DNA of 64,000 nt, taken from contig JAGYVD010000006.1 of assembly GCA_021209875.1 (NCBI GenBank), forward strand, positions 4,154,001 through 4,218,000, written 5' to 3'. Shown one piece after another: positions 10,707-23,094 of the stretch (positions are counted from its first letter, which is position 1; each line of letters starts with the position of its first letter). The notes beneath the pieces are model-generated. The model did not search any database and had not been told where the DNA came from. It saw only the letters and a list, made by a program, of their open reading frames with translations. The DNA comes from Rosellinia necatrix (taxonomy: Eukaryota > Ascomycota > Sordariomycetes > Xylariales > Xylariaceae). A program made the translations under genes and the position numbers.

Positions 10707-13066
10707 TCAGCCTTCGTTCGACACACGCTCCCCGGTTCCTCGGTCGGGCGGTATGAACCGCGTGATTGCATCTTGGCTATCCCACAGCTCGACCGAGTAG
10801 TACACCAACGGCAACCCCTCGAACGCCAGCCTTGGATTCGCGTCTAGGAACTCGGCAAAGGCGTCGGCTCGGTCCACCTTTCGCTGCGCCGACATGAATT
10901 GTTGTATCCAGAACATCCTCTGTGTCACGCCCTGCATCCCCGGCCCAGACAACGTCATCGCCGCCTCGAGTCCGCCTTGCATTCCCTCGTCTCGTGATGT
11001 TTTGTCCGTCGTTCTGTCCGTCGTTCTATCCGTCGTTCTATCCGTCTGCACATCGTCCTTCTTGCCTGGCTGCTGCCTGCCTCTGACCAGCAGTCGGTAA
11101 AGCTCACGCAAGACCTCGGCATGCGACGCCACCGGCCTTACCGTGGAGGCATCATCCAGTAGGGACACCTCCTGTAACACGGCCGCAACCAAAACGCCCA
11201 GCCTCACCATGCTGGGGAATTCATCATTCCCGTCGCTATTCCCCCAAAGCGCCTTCTCTCTGAGGCTCTGTAGAATCTCGCCCCGCGCTTCGATCACGTT
11301 CCTCTCCGAAGGCGCCTTTATCACATTTGGGAGTCCTTTCAGATCGGGACTCGTATATTCTAACCTTGCGGCAACACTTTCCCAAATGGCCTTGGAGTAA
11401 TGCTCCTTCCATTCTTGGCCTGTGATTCCGAACAACGTCTTGAATGTTCCTAATGTCAAGGAAGACAGGGCCGCGCTCCAGTCTATGTTCATCGCCTGGT
11501 GGCCGTCTATTGAAGGAACGTTCTCTTGAATTGACACGACTGCGGCATGAAAGTATTGAATCCAAAAGTAAACCTGCGTCTCGGAGAATGGAGGTACATT
11601 CGGGTTTGAAGCTCTTCGGCGCATAATAGCAGACTGAAAAACTGGCAAAGCGCGGACAATGACGGCCCCCCTTCGCGCTTTGCCGCGGAAGGTGGCCTGT
11701 ATCACGGCCAGTGCGAATTGGAGCATATCTTCTCGCGCATCAGTATTTCGCGGCCTGGGGTTCGCCTCCTGGCGTCCGACTGCTGCGATAGCTGGCAATG
11801 GTTTCACGTCCGGCAAACGCCAGTTTTCTTTTGCGTCGGGCGTAAAGAGAAGCCCTTTGGAGTAAAAGTCTCGCCATAAGCCCGAGTACATCAACTCAGG
11901 ACTGTGTAGGAGCATTTGGTGAAAGTCATTCGCCGAAGAGTACCCCGTAGATCCTTGGTGTATGGCATACTTGAGGGACGCTCGCTGAAGCTGCAACAAC
12001 CAAAAGACGGTCATGGTTCTACCCCCGCGTCAGCATTTCCGCGGGATTACCAATACTTCGCTTGGGGAGGACAAACCGATGGGCTGTATTCCTGAATTGA
12101 TCTGGCCGGGCAGTTCTGAGGCGATTCAGGTGGACTATAAATGCTTCTGCGGAGTCCAAGATGGTTGAGCCCGCGGATAGTGCCTCGAGCATGACCAAGT
12201 ACCCTGCGCGCAAGTGGGTGTAGTGATCCCAATGTTGTAAGTCGGCCTGAAGAAACGCGTTCCAGAAAGTTGAGACGTCATCTGCGAGCTGACTTGCCTT
12301 GTTGATACTGTCGACGAGCTCCTCGGTCGTGGGCGGTACTGGAGCCTGTGCCGCGGCATCTGTCTTTCGGGGACCTTGAACAGTTTTCGAAGGTTTGTGT
12401 TCTTGACCTAGCAGGACCTCTTTCACGCGGGAGAATACAGCCTCAGTCTGGTGACCGGTAAGACCACTAAGCCCAGAGTAACCAATTACCTCTATGAAAC
12501 AGAAATGTTTGTACGGCTCAGCAGCCTTTTCGAAGCCTGCCTTGATATCCCGAACAATATTGTCACTTTCCTGAGTCGTAAGCCTGTCCTGCTTATTTAA
12601 GAGAACCCAAAAATGTGTCCCTTTCTTCCGGATCATTAGTTGTAAAGCAAACTTCATTTCGTCAATGCTTTCGTCAAGTCGCTGTGTGTCGCTACAATCA
12701 TGTATAAATAATATGAAAGTGTCCTTGTCAATGTAGTGTTCGATGAGAGGTCGTATTTTGTTGCAGCCTGGGCACTTGGGTTAGGCACTTTGGTGAAACA
12801 GCTGGGGCTGGATTCAACCGGGCATAAATTGATGATGCGCACTTACCTCCTACATCCCACAACGTCGCTGTCCATTCTTTTCGACGAACGTCCTCGACGT
12901 TAAACCCGATTGTTGGTATCGTGGTGATGACCTTTCCCAGGACCATCTGGTACAGGAGGGTTGTCTTTCCCGAGGCGTCTAGACCAAGAATTACGCCCCG
13001 GGACTGCAAGTCTCTGCCAAATAAGCGTCTGAGAAGCATGGTTACTGCTGGGTGATCACCGATCAA
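10707..13066 (-). CDS. Arf-family GTPase fused to a long C-terminal region
   Basis: A single gene of three exons: 12847-13066, 12077-12767 and 10707-12018 (introns 79 and 58 nt, both phase-consistent, with CTAAC and CTGAC branch sites). It gives about 740 aa; Met10 (13039) is an alternative start. The N-terminal 180 residues form an Arf-like G domain: P-loop GLDASGKT (28-35), switch I PTIGFNVE (51-58), WDVGG (70-74) and NKQD (131-134). The catalytic Gln that follows DVGG in Arfs is Cys75 here. There is no Gly2, so no N-myristoylation signal as in classical Arf1. The remaining roughly 550 residues are mostly helical-looking, hold a (TDRT)n tetrapeptide repeat encoded at 10994-11045, and resemble nothing I can name. 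Reading 12019-12021 as a true stop would split the gene in two; the 58-nt intron with in-phase joining makes one gene more likely. Confidence 0.75.
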
Positions 13067-14551
13067 TGAAATTGGCTGAAGCTGGATGAGCGATTAGACA
13101 AGCTGAGGGGAACCCCTGCTTACGGAAGGGTGGGGTATAGACTTATAGTGTAAGTCGATATCTTGGTGTAAACAGTAGTCATAGCAATTATACCCGACGC
13201 CACAATAACGCCACAAATCTAGGTGCCCCAGGATCTCAGACAACAGAAAGGAGGACATGGAAATGTGATGGCGGAAATGCTCAAAATAAACGATATTCTA
13301 GGGTTTGGGTGCTATAGACTGTAGAACGAAGCCGTATTTTGTCTGGCCGATCCGCTCGCTCGTATGTGGAGTTAGAACTCGTTAATCCTAGACGACAGCT
13401 ACTATATTACAGGAGGTTAGAAAAACCCTCTTGAGCGAGTAGGCAGTCTCTATTATCTCGTGTTGGGTACCGGGGGACACTTTCGTACTGATAGACAGCT
13501 CTCGATAATTATCTGTCTGCATTCGTCTCATGACAGCACCGTTCTTTCCTTTGTAGGCCATGATACCCAATATATACTTATGCTTCTTATCTGATGCGTC
13601 TGCGATATTACCAGAAGACCATGGGTGTGCCTGCTTTGCTTCAGTACGTCTAGGCTTAAAAATATTGTCTTATTCTTGCCCTGGGATGTTTTCGGCGGCC
13701 AACCAGTAAGTTGTGAGTGAAAATAAGGCATTGTTACCTTTTGGTTGAGAGTTTATTGGACGCTGTAGTATTAACGACCGAAGGATAGGTAGCTGTTGAT
13801 TAAGGCTGCTCGCTTATAAGTAGTTCCGTATTTGGGCAGCAGCCATTATTTAGATCATGAGCCCAAAGGAAAACGCCATACCGTAAATGCTAGGTAGTTA
13901 AACACTACCTCATCTAAATTTAACAATGTCACGAATTGTGGCTATAAAAAAGATAAGAAAACTATTTTTGGAATGTCTAACTACCTTTCGTAAAGATTTC
14001 ATGTAGCAATGTCAGAAGGTTCATTTGTCTGGATCTATCAGGTAGTATACATCGCTCTGATCCAGGTAAGCATAGTAAGTATGTATGCACCTACCCGAGG
14101 GGTCCCATTAGTACTGTAGTATACCTACAAGTAGGCTAGAACTGAAGTGTATCCTGTCGAAAAATCTAGCGTTTTGTTACTTCCTACTATGTACCTAAGT
14201 AGTAATTATTGCATCAAGTACTGCAGTGTTCAGGTCGTAGTATTCTGGCCTTTGTCTACCTGTCTAGGTACTTAAAAAGGTAGCTACAACAAGGCCAGAC
14301 TACCTAGGTACCTACTTTTACAGAATAGTCATTTCTTCGTTACATCACGTCATTAGTGACTCCTTATCGATACGTTATTCTCGGCACTGTATAAACTGTG
14401 TGGGCTGTACGCCAGATCGAGACTCAAATGGTTTACCCGGGCTGGGTACTTGGGTATCATTTCTACCCTTCTACCATATCAGTTTATTGTCAACGTTCAT
14501 TTGCCCGTTCCCGCGTTTTGCACACCGCTACCACAGCCCCAGGAATCCGTC
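13067..14551. other. Gene-free stretch
   Basis: No gene is supported. It is AT-rich with several TACCTAGGTA motifs (13.9-14.3 kb), and probably contains the promoters of the Arf-like gene (left) and the SPF30-like gene (right). Confidence 0.55.
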
Positions 14552-15699
14552 ATGGCCGATATTCCGAGCATCGAAGATGATATTAAACAGTTCCGAGAAC
14601 AGGTATGTATGCTGCACACCCTGGCCGCCTCCCTTGTCTGTCGCTTGACCCGTCTGCCTCTGATACAAGGGAACCCGGGGGATGGATGGATGGATGGATG
14701 GATGGATGGATGGATTCATTGAGATGGGTTGGGTGGACGAATAAATGGATGGACACGGCTGACTCTACTTCTACAGCTCGATGTCGTGGAAACGGGTCTC
14801 CGAGATGACCCCAGTAACGCAGAACTGCTCGCTCTCAAGTCTGAGTTAGATGATGCGCTTTCGCTGCTGAACGAATCGCTTGCTGAATTGAAGCCGACAA
14901 AGGCACCACCGAAGTCACAGACGCCAGCACCGGCGCCGTTGAACCCGCCACCTCCACAGCCCCAAGAGAAGTGGTCGCGAGAAAACCATCCTGCCTTCAA
15001 GAAGCCCCCACCTCCCGAAGAGAAGGAAGCCGACGCTGGCCCCGTGAATTACAACGTGAACGACAATGTCATGGCGAAATGGGTATCTGGGGACAAGGCT
15101 TTCTACCCCGCCCGCATTACCTCCATCACCGGCTCCTCCACGGCGCCTATTTACGTGGTCAAGTTCAAGAGCTATGATACGACGGAACAGCTGCGCGCCA
15201 AGGATATCCGCCCCGTGGCACAGAAGAGGAAGGCTGACGGGACCCCCATCAATGCCACCGGCTCTCTCGCCACCCCTGCTCAACCGCCACCGCCGCCCTC
15301 AACCTCCGCGAACCCCGGCGTGATATCCGCCGCCGCGAGCATCAATCCCGAGCTGGCCCAGAAGAACAGAGAGGAAGCCCTCAACAACGCGGGCGATGGG
15401 AAGCCAAAGGCTAAGAAGATCAAGGCCAAGAAGGAGCTCGAGGCCGGCAAGAACAAGTGGCAAGATTTCAACAACAAATCCAAATTTGCCAAGGCCAACA
15501 AGTCGAAGAAGGACAGCATGTTTCGGACTCCCGAGGGTGTCCATGGGAGGGGTTGGTTCCATGACCCGGCCGGCTGTGGCCTCTCTGGTGTACGGTTGCT
15601 GACACGCTCGCAGTTGGTTTCACGGGCTCGGGACAAGCCATGCGGAAAGATCCCTCGAGGACCCGCCACATCTACCAAGCCAATGAGGATTTGGACTAA
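14552..15699 (+). CDS. spf30: SPF30/SMNDC1-like Tudor splicing factor
   Basis: Three exons are proposed, 14552-14602, 14777-15551 and 15614-15699, giving 303 aa. The 62-nt second intron has a GCTGAC branch, and its removal restores the family-typical tail (VGFTGSGQAMRKDP, ending RHIYQANEDLD). Order: an N-terminal coiled-coil-like helix (MADIPSIEDDIKQF.. LDVVETGL), a Pro-rich linker, a Tudor domain around residues 110-160 (VMAKW.SGDKAFYPARIT, IYVVKFKSYDTTEQL), then Lys-rich low complexity (KPKAKKIKAKKE) and KDSMFRTPEGVHGR. In known family members the Tudor domain binds dimethyl-arginine on Sm proteins and the protein acts in U2 snRNP/tri-snRNP spliceosome assembly in the nucleus. The first exon is only 17 codons, and the first intron carries a GGAT microsatellite. 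It is convergent with IND1. Confidence 0.92.
14680..14715. repeat. GGAT tetranucleotide repeat in an intron
   Basis: Eight to nine tandem GGAT units inside intron 1 of the SPF30-like gene, with more scattered TGGA units to about 14755. It lies just upstream of the 3' splice site (exon 2 begins at 14777), so length changes would alter branch-to-acceptor context. Confidence 0.9.
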
Positions 15700-16239
15700 T
15701 GCTTGTCACAGACGACATGAAGCGGCGCCTCGATTCATCCTATGAGGAACGGTAATCGGGCGGTGTCATCTGGCGGTGTCGGCGTTGGTGGCTTTTGTTT
15801 ATAGGCTTTGTTTCTTCTCTCCCTCGGTCTCATAGTCTGCATGCTAACGTGTATCATGGGTGGGACGCGCTGCGCCGTGTGAGAGCGACGTTCCGCTACG
15901 TGCTCGGCCCACAGTCCGGTCATATTAGGAATCAGAGCGAAGTCACTTCCACCACCCCCCTAGTTTGCTCTGTGTTGTTGACATGCTAAGTGTTTGGTGT
16001 ACGTAGGGCACTGGAATATGACGCGGGCGGCCACAAGCTGCGCTTGCTGATCTTGATGTTGGGATGTAGGATTTATTTTTATGTGCCCGTATTCGTATTT
16101 GACAAGTCACCAGGTCAGCTTCTGTAATCGAAACCGAGTGCAATGTATGTGGTCGTATAGCATGCTCCCGTAGGTCCATACATCCTATTTGTACATGAGT
16201 GCATACCGGTGCCCAGCCGGGCGGAGACACACCTGTATG
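15700..16239. terminator. Convergent 3' flanks of spf30-like and IND1 genes
   Basis: A 540-bp stretch between two converging stop codons. No gene is seen; it must hold both 3' UTRs and polyadenylation regions. No precise cleavage site can be called by eye. Confidence 0.5.
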
Positions 16240-17447
16240 TCAAAGCCCTACTCTCAGGCCCACTTGCTTCGCGATGTCCATGAATGCCTGGGCTCTGTGA
16301 CTTTCGGGTTCTGCTACCACTGTAGGTTTGCCCTTTTGCCCATCGTCCCCAATGCTCTGGTGCAGTGGAATATCCCCGAGCAGGCAGATCGAGTGGTCGT
16401 GGCACAGCTTCTTCACCCTATCACCCGACCCGAATATGGCTGTGTCGTGATGACAGTGCGGACAGCAGAACAAGGACATGTTTTGGACGAGGCCGAGGAG
16501 AGGGATATTGACCTTTTCGAACATGTTGATTCCCTTGACGGCATCCTTGACGGCCAAGGTATGGGGCGTAGTTACGATGACGGATCCTGACGAGCACGTG
16601 TCAGCTTAGGATTCATCGATTGATTTGCGCGGCACGGGGGGCGGCACCATCCAGAACGATCTGTTGCGTAACGCTGAGCTGTGTATCGCCCGTGCCTGGG
16701 GGCAGATCGAGCACCAACATGTCCAGGCCGCCCCATTCGACCTCGTGCAGCAACTGCTGGAGGGCCTTCATGACCATGAGCCCGCGCCATACCACGGGCG
16801 CGTCCTCGCCCACGAGGTACCCCATGGACATGGTCTTGACGCCGTAGTTGGATAGAGGGAGCAATTGGTTGTCTGGGGTTGGGTTAGCGGGGTTGAGAAA
16901 TGGGGGCGTGGTGGTGTAGGGTGTGTATGTGTGTGAGCGAGGAAGAAAGCGGAAAAAGGGGGGAGGAGGATGAAGCGAGGAGGCTTACTGGCAGACAACC
17001 GGGGCTCGCCGGATAGGTCAAATAGCGTGGGTATCGACGGCCCGAAGATATCGGTGTCTAATATACCTGTACGGTAGCCCATACGAGCGAAGGCCAGTGA
17101 CAGATTTGCTTATAGGACCAATTAAATATGTGAGCGTTGATTTTGTTCAGCCGTGATATCGGTGTACGGGTGAGGGCTTACCGGCGACAGTACTCTTGCC
17201 CACGCCGCCTTTCGCCGACGACACGGCTACTACCTTGGCGACGTCCTTGATTTTGCGCCGTTCGGGGAGGCCCCGTTGCATACGCGGGATCGACCCGGAA
17301 CGGGGGAGGCCCTTGGTTGTGTGATGTTAGGGCTCGGTCGTTGCACATGGAACGGCGGCGAGGGCAGGGTATATCATTGCCTACCAATGGGTTTTCATGT
17401 TGCAGTGGCCGCAGGCTGTGAAATAGCCTGGCGGTTGTTGGCCTCAT
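16240..17447 (-). CDS. ind1: Mitochondrial complex I Fe-S assembly protein (IND1/NUBPL)
   Basis: A P-loop NTPase of the Mrp/NBP35 family that, in characterised fungi, delivers [4Fe-4S] clusters to respiratory complex I in the mitochondrial matrix. Five exons: 17385-17447, 17182-17311, 16989-17108, 16648-16872 and 16240-16586, all phase-consistent, give 294 aa. The N-terminus ([16 protein letters not shown]) is Arg-rich without acids, as in a mitochondrial presequence. The deviant Walker A KGGVGKST is at 55-62, followed by [12 protein letters not shown], the [12 protein letters not shown] motif, and the cluster-binding CPHC (Cys221, Cys224). The conserved MSMGYLV and [13 protein letters not shown] segments are present. 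The fourth intron has a weak GTGCCG donor but a good GCTGAC branch and CAG acceptor. It is divergent from the BFR2-like gene. Confidence 0.93.
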
Positions 17448-18009
17448 GGTTTTGTGCCGGATGAGTTACGCCTTTATTGAGTCTATTTACGGTGTACGCC
17501 TTGGAGAGCGAAACCCATCACTGAGACAGTTGAGATGAAGCGGCGGTGGGATGGCGAAATCTTAGAAATGAAGGACTCTCACATATTTTGGCAATGATTA
17601 GCTATCAAGGATTCAACCGTTTGTTTTTTGGTTTTTCATATATAACAATTTGGGAGAGTTGGAGGTTTGATATATCACTTATACACTACCTACTTATTGG
17701 TGAGCGAGGAGGGTGGATGCCGCAGCTATAAAAATGAGACATACCCGTGGGTCAGTCTATGCACTTAGGTTGGATGTACCTGGATGTAAGCAACATGAAG
17801 CCTGTAGCTTACCGACGATAGAGTGGGGAACCCCACTACTAATCCCACCTCCAAACCTACCTAGGTAGGTAGCACTTAGGTTCCAGTGAATACTGCCCTA
17901 TCTTACCGCTAAAAATTTCCCATGAAGCTCCCAATTGAAGCTATCCAAGACTGAGCTGCGATCACCAACACATCGCTCCCGACTCGCTTCGTCGCTGCAC
18001 AACAACACC
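17448..18009. promoter_or_regulatory. Bidirectional promoter region IND1 / BFR2
   Basis: A 562-bp gap between two divergent start codons, so both promoters must lie here. It holds a CCTACCTAGGTAGGT palindrome-like motif around 17856, of the same type as at 10.5 and 14.2 kb. No TATA box is clear. Confidence 0.5.
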
Positions 18010-20261
18010 ATGGGCAGGAAACAAGGCCACGCGCGCGAACTAGCCGACTTGGTCGAGCGCCCTGTTCAAGGTAAGCAGGCCCCTGCATTCTTGCTGCGCC
18101 ACCCACCCCTTCAATTGCGCCGTATACTGGAGGGACTCTCTGCTCACTCACGCGCCGCCGCCTGCGACGATAGACTACGATCCAGAGGCCGACGTGGTCC
18201 CCAGCGAAAGCGACCACAGCGGGGATGGCAGTAGCGATAATGAACCCTTGGGAACCGAGCATTACGTGACCGTCGGGTAAGCAGTCCTGCCGATTGGACG
18301 CGCAACCCCCCGCCGCCTCCCGCTAACTAGCCTACCTCGCCAGCAAGAGCAAGCTCCGTCGTCACGAGCCATTACCCCTGGGGCCGCAGTACAGGGGAAC
18401 GAGGGTTTCTCGCGAGGCCCTCGAGGCCGATGACGATGAGGCAGAGGATGACGATGAGGCAGAGGATGACGAAGAAGTTAGCGACGTCAACGAGGACGAG
18501 GACGAGGACGAGGAGGACGAGGATGACGATGATGGCGATGCCTCGTTCGATCATGAGGACGTTCGCGTAAAACAACTCCGGCATCCCTCAAGGGATATGG
18601 TGAAAAAGACCAAGCACGCTAAACGACCTACTGCTACTGATTTCATGGGGTCGGATGACGAAGATGAGATTGACGACGATGACGATCTTTCTGATGGGTT
18701 GGAAATGGAGGGTTTCATTGATGACGAGGCGAAAGAGGGATCCGATGATGACGAGCCCGCCTTCTCCGACGAAGAAGACGAGGAAGATGAGCTGTCAAAT
18801 GACGGTAGCGATGGGGACGAGGACGAAGACGAAGACGAAGACAAAAATGACCAGGACCCACGAGCCGCCGGCCATGGGAAGTCCAAGCCCCTGAATGGAT
18901 CTGGCATAGTGGCATCGGTCAAAGAAATGATGGGTGAACAGAGCGTTGTGAAATCGCTATTGAGAACAGTAGATGCAGACGTTCAAAAGGGAAGGGCCGT
19001 CCAACGTCAACGAAAGAGTTTTGATGCCCTCCTTAACATCCGTATACGATTGCAGAAGTCGGTAAGTCAGGTCGCAGTTCGTGGTACGACCTGGCCCCTT
19101 TCTCACTGACGCTCTGTACTAGATCGTCGCCGTAAACTCCCTCGAGTATGCGGACCAAGCCGAAGAGCAAACCCCAGAGCCCTACGAGGCGGCAGAGAAA
19201 TCTGCGCTGCAGCTTTGGAATGCTCTCGATGAATTCCGCACTACTATTTACAAGGGCAAGAAACGGAAGCACACAGAGATGGATGATACATCAACTGCCG
19301 CTCTATGGGATAGGATGGTGCTTCATGAGAAACACCAGGCGGCGCGTAGAAAACAAGTACTCGAGAAGGTATGGTTATCACAGCACTGCATTGAAATACC
19401 GTCAATGCATGCCACTGCACCATGTCGTCCGGATCCAATTTACTTACTCGGTTTCTTTTCGTTATTCTAGTGGTCTCGGGATGCCAAGAAAACGAGCATA
19501 ACTGCTAGCTCGGCCCATAAATTTTCGAGCAATGCTGAGAGGCCCATCACTGCCATGCTCAGCGCTGAGATGGATGCCCCTGAACGTTTGATTAAACGTA
19601 CGCGGACGCCGTAAGTTTTGAAATGCATTCAGCTTGGTTGCGGAAAGCCATGGTGTCTACCATGGATATGCTAACTTGCATGGACCCTAGTCGATCCTGC
19701 GCACCGTACCACGTTGCTCAAAAAATCAATGAGGACAATTCTATATACGATGATGCTGATTTTTATCAACTATTGTGTAAGTCCACGAAGAGTTACATTT
19801 CCCAGTGCCCCTTCCCGCGAAGACGGTTGATTCCGATTTGTGTGTGGATAATTCGGACTGACCTGGATTCGTGTAGTAAAAGAATTAGTTGACCAGCGCT
19901 CCGGCGATGGCTCTGGACCCGGATTGCAAGCCGCGACGATTCGATATGCAGCCGTGAAAGAAGCTAAAGCGAAACGTCATGTCGACACAAAGGCTAGCAA
20001 AGGTCGGAAAATGCGTTTTACGCCAATGCCCGTAAGTCAAACCCTGCATGTACAAGGTACGCTGGAGTGCTAAGTAGATTGCTCTAGAAACTACAAAATT
20101 TCATGGCTTCGGAAGATAGGCGGAGTTGGGAGCAGAGTGCAATTGATAGATTTTTCGGCACCCTGTTTGGTCAAAAGTTGGTTTTAGACGAAGAAGTCTC
20201 GGACGAAGAGATGGGTGGTGTGTCTATGGAAGACGGAGGCCTACGGCTTTTTAGAAGTTAG
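18010..20261 (+). CDS. bfr2: Ribosome biogenesis factor BFR2/AATF
   Basis: A nucleolar protein of the small-subunit processome (Bfr2 in yeast, AATF/Che-1 in animals) needed for early 18S pre-rRNA processing. Eight exons: 18010-18070, 18174-18276, 18344-19061, 19123-19368, 19471-19610, 19691-19776, 19877-20031 and 20088-20261; all joins keep phase and give 560 aa. The N-terminal 200+ residues are very acidic (long Asp/Glu runs). They are followed by the AATF core (SLLRTVDADVQKGRAVQRQ.., FDALLNIRIRLQKS, then ALWDRMVLHEKHQAARRK) and the C-terminal TRAUB domain (INEDNSIYDDADFYQLL, LVDQRSG, KGRKMRFTPMPKLQNFM, ending in FFGTLFGQ). The domain order is complete, with no break. The acidic tracts come from GAC/GAG/GAT repeat DNA and are prone to length change. 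Confidence 0.93.
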
Positions 20262-23094
20262 TGAAACTAGGTTGCTCGTGTCGCAGCTGGAACACCTAGG
20301 GTGTCCAGAAAGGGCACTCTGCCCGGGTCGCCTTTGTTACGATGATCAGCAACCAGCGCAAGGTGAGATCGACATGATCGACTCAACGCCCAGCGTGCAA
20401 ACCCGCCAAATATAGGTCATGGCGGATCTCAAAAGTTTCAGCTCATCAATGAATACGAGGTGGAGGCATATTTAAACGCTTTATATACAATCTTGGATTC
20501 CCGGTTACCCGAACGCTCTCGTTTCCTCTGAAATATATTTTTTTTTCGCGATCGCGCGTTAACCACGTCCCTCAACCCATACCTGCATCTCATGAAGCGA
20601 TTGTCTTCCTGCATCATCGTACGGATCTTCCTCGGTACCGGACTCGGCCTGTAACCTTCAAATCATGGCGGCCTATTCGTGCATGATTTCTGCGTAGGCA
20701 TCTTCTCGCCGAGGTAGCAGCGTTACGCATCGCTCTCTCGCTGGCGTCGGAGCTCTAGAACGTTGGCGGTGGGCATCGGGCAAACGTGACCACCTTAGCA
20801 CGCTGCCGCAGAGGGCTGCTCGCCATATCGTCGGCACAACGATGCCTTCGCAAAGCCGTTGCAAGTTTCCTATCTCGGACCGCCGGTCGCGGCTCTTACT
20901 GCCACAATTCTTGCCATCTCGACCGGCACTCGGCTTTGATCCTCAACCGGTTGCGGTGCTTTGGCCCTGAATGAGGGGAATCTGTGACAAATCTCCTAGC
21001 GCACTCGATCCTTCGTCCCGCCTCAACTGATGCGTCCTGGCGCCATCGCCACCCTGGAGATCGATCACCACGGGTGTTTCTACTTAGGGCAGATATATCC
21101 AGCATGGCCCTTTACCACTCGGCGGTACTGGCACATGACCTGAAAGTCTGTTCACAAACTAGCCTACAGATCTGTCGGCGGGCGAAATAGGTTTGGTCAG
21201 GCCTTTGATCGTAAGTAAACCACAATGAACCCCACAAGACGACGGCCGAAGCATATGTTTTGGGCAGTTCGGTATGGGCGAAGGTGTCGGTAGTCACGGC
21301 TTGAAACCTGTCGAATGCATGGCTAGGGAAGCGTGAAAGGCGTCCCAGTCATGAGTTGAGCATGAGTTGCTACGTTACCTTTCACCAGATGCCATACAGG
21401 CCTTGGTGGTTGATGGACAATTAACGAGCTCAGCTAAGATTTGAACCTCCTGGTTGTGCATCCCATCACGCCGGCCTTGGAGCCATGGACAGGCCCCGAT
21501 CCAGGATGGGCGCCCCAACGAGGAAGTGTGCCGAAATTGTAAGTCGACCATGCGACGACCATGAGCCCAGGGTCGAAAGAAGCATTCTTCGCAGGTTTGG
21601 GACATGGCTTGTCCAAGTGCCGTCCGGCGCTACCTCGGGCGCTAACCCAGCTTCCCGATCGGGCACTCTTGGATCTAATTAGACTCGAGATGAGATGAAC
21701 GGGTTGGACGGGGGGTGGGTTTGACGGCACGCGATGGGCATGGGGATGGGCATGGGGGCGTCGTGAAGCTACCAATCAAGAGACGCAACCACTGGTGTCG
21801 TCCAAACAGATCACTGATACGCCACCACGCGGCTCGCGCAGGTACACACCGCCGATCATGCGGCGGGGAGCAGATCTCTATGCTGCAAGACATTCCAAGA
21901 CAGATGCTGAGCGTGCGAGGCCGCGATGATGGCTCGCGCCGCATGGGATCAATTGCACGGGATGGGATCTACAGCTGGGCTGATTGAAGGTGTAGGTGGC
22001 AGATCAATATTAGAGAACGTCATGCCTCATTCTTGGTCTCTTTTCTTCAACCAACTTCGTTCGGGGCACTTGGCCAAGCGTCCTATCACTCGATCCCGTT
22101 CGTGCTATATCCTGGCGTAGGTAAGCGTCGTTTCATTCGCCTGTCTCTTAAACATCCGGCTCGCTTAGCTCAGGTTTCTCCACACCCCACGTCTGCCGGG
22201 GCTAGGATCTTAATTCCAACTTATTACAGCAATGCAACGCTTCCCCTTTAGGCATATAGCCAAATTCCAGGCGTGTGCTGGAGATAGGGTGCATTAAGGG
22301 ATGAGGTTGGCCTCTTCACGGACCTCTTGCCAACAAGACCGCGGTCGTTACCCCTACGGCCGTGGGCCCCTAGCAACAAGAAAGACGAGGAAAAAAATAA
22401 TGAAAGGAAAACTACCCAGGACAGGTTAAGACGCCTCGTGGACAGCGCTTTGGCACATGCTGTCTGTACTTGTTTCCCAAAACGTCACCAGTTGCGGAGG
22501 CTAGAGGACTGGCCCATGCCAACTTACAACTCCAAGACAACACACTCCTGGGAATTATAACGCCGGTGCTCGGTTTCTCAACCTCAAACCGGCGCCAACA
22601 CCGACAGAGGTAGCTTCGACATCCCCGGTTCGGTAGGTAGCTAACTATCTGGTTCCCTCCCCTTCGCGGGATGGTGACTGTCATCTCCACTTACAAGCTT
22701 TATTTTCTTCATGCTATAGTCGTTCGCCTGGTCCAGATCACGTTCTAACGGTCCTAAACCCGTGGCTTGATTGACGAACTTCCCCTATGCCACAAGGCTC
22801 ACTCCACTCCTTTCTCACTTGCCTCATTCGCGCACCCATGAGGACTTCATTCTCGCCGGCGGCGCCGTTACCCATGGCGTTCGTGGCTCTTGTCTTTTCT
22901 ATAGCATGGCTCTCATCGATCCAGCCTTCATTATAAAGAGGCGTGCATTCCTCATCAAGTGACGAGTTTTGTCCTCAGCATCACAGAACAGTCCAGCTAC
23001 TTGTCGTGTTTACCACTCCTTTTCTTACCCAGCCGAGCTAGGTCGTACATATTGTACATATTTCCACCCCTTCTTACATATATCAAACTTCAAC
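20262..23094. other. Long gene-free stretch (2.8 kb)
   Basis: No frame here shows a family motif or convincing exon structure on either strand; open frames up to about 113 codons occur in several overlapping frames, as expected by chance. The last few hundred bases are pyrimidine-rich and precede the GH16 start, so probably hold its promoter and 5' UTR. Confidence 0.55.

Noticed and set aside
12014..12024. Two separate genes at the Arf-like locus (stop at 12019, new Met at 12014)
   Set aside because: A 58-nt intron with good donor, CTGAC branch and TAG acceptor joins both frames in phase; two abutting genes 2 bp apart on one strand are unlikely in this genome.
18420..18900. Minus-strand Ser/Leu-rich open frames opposite the acidic BFR2 region
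   Set aside because: They are reverse-strand shadows of GAC/GAG repeats encoding Asp/Glu tracts.
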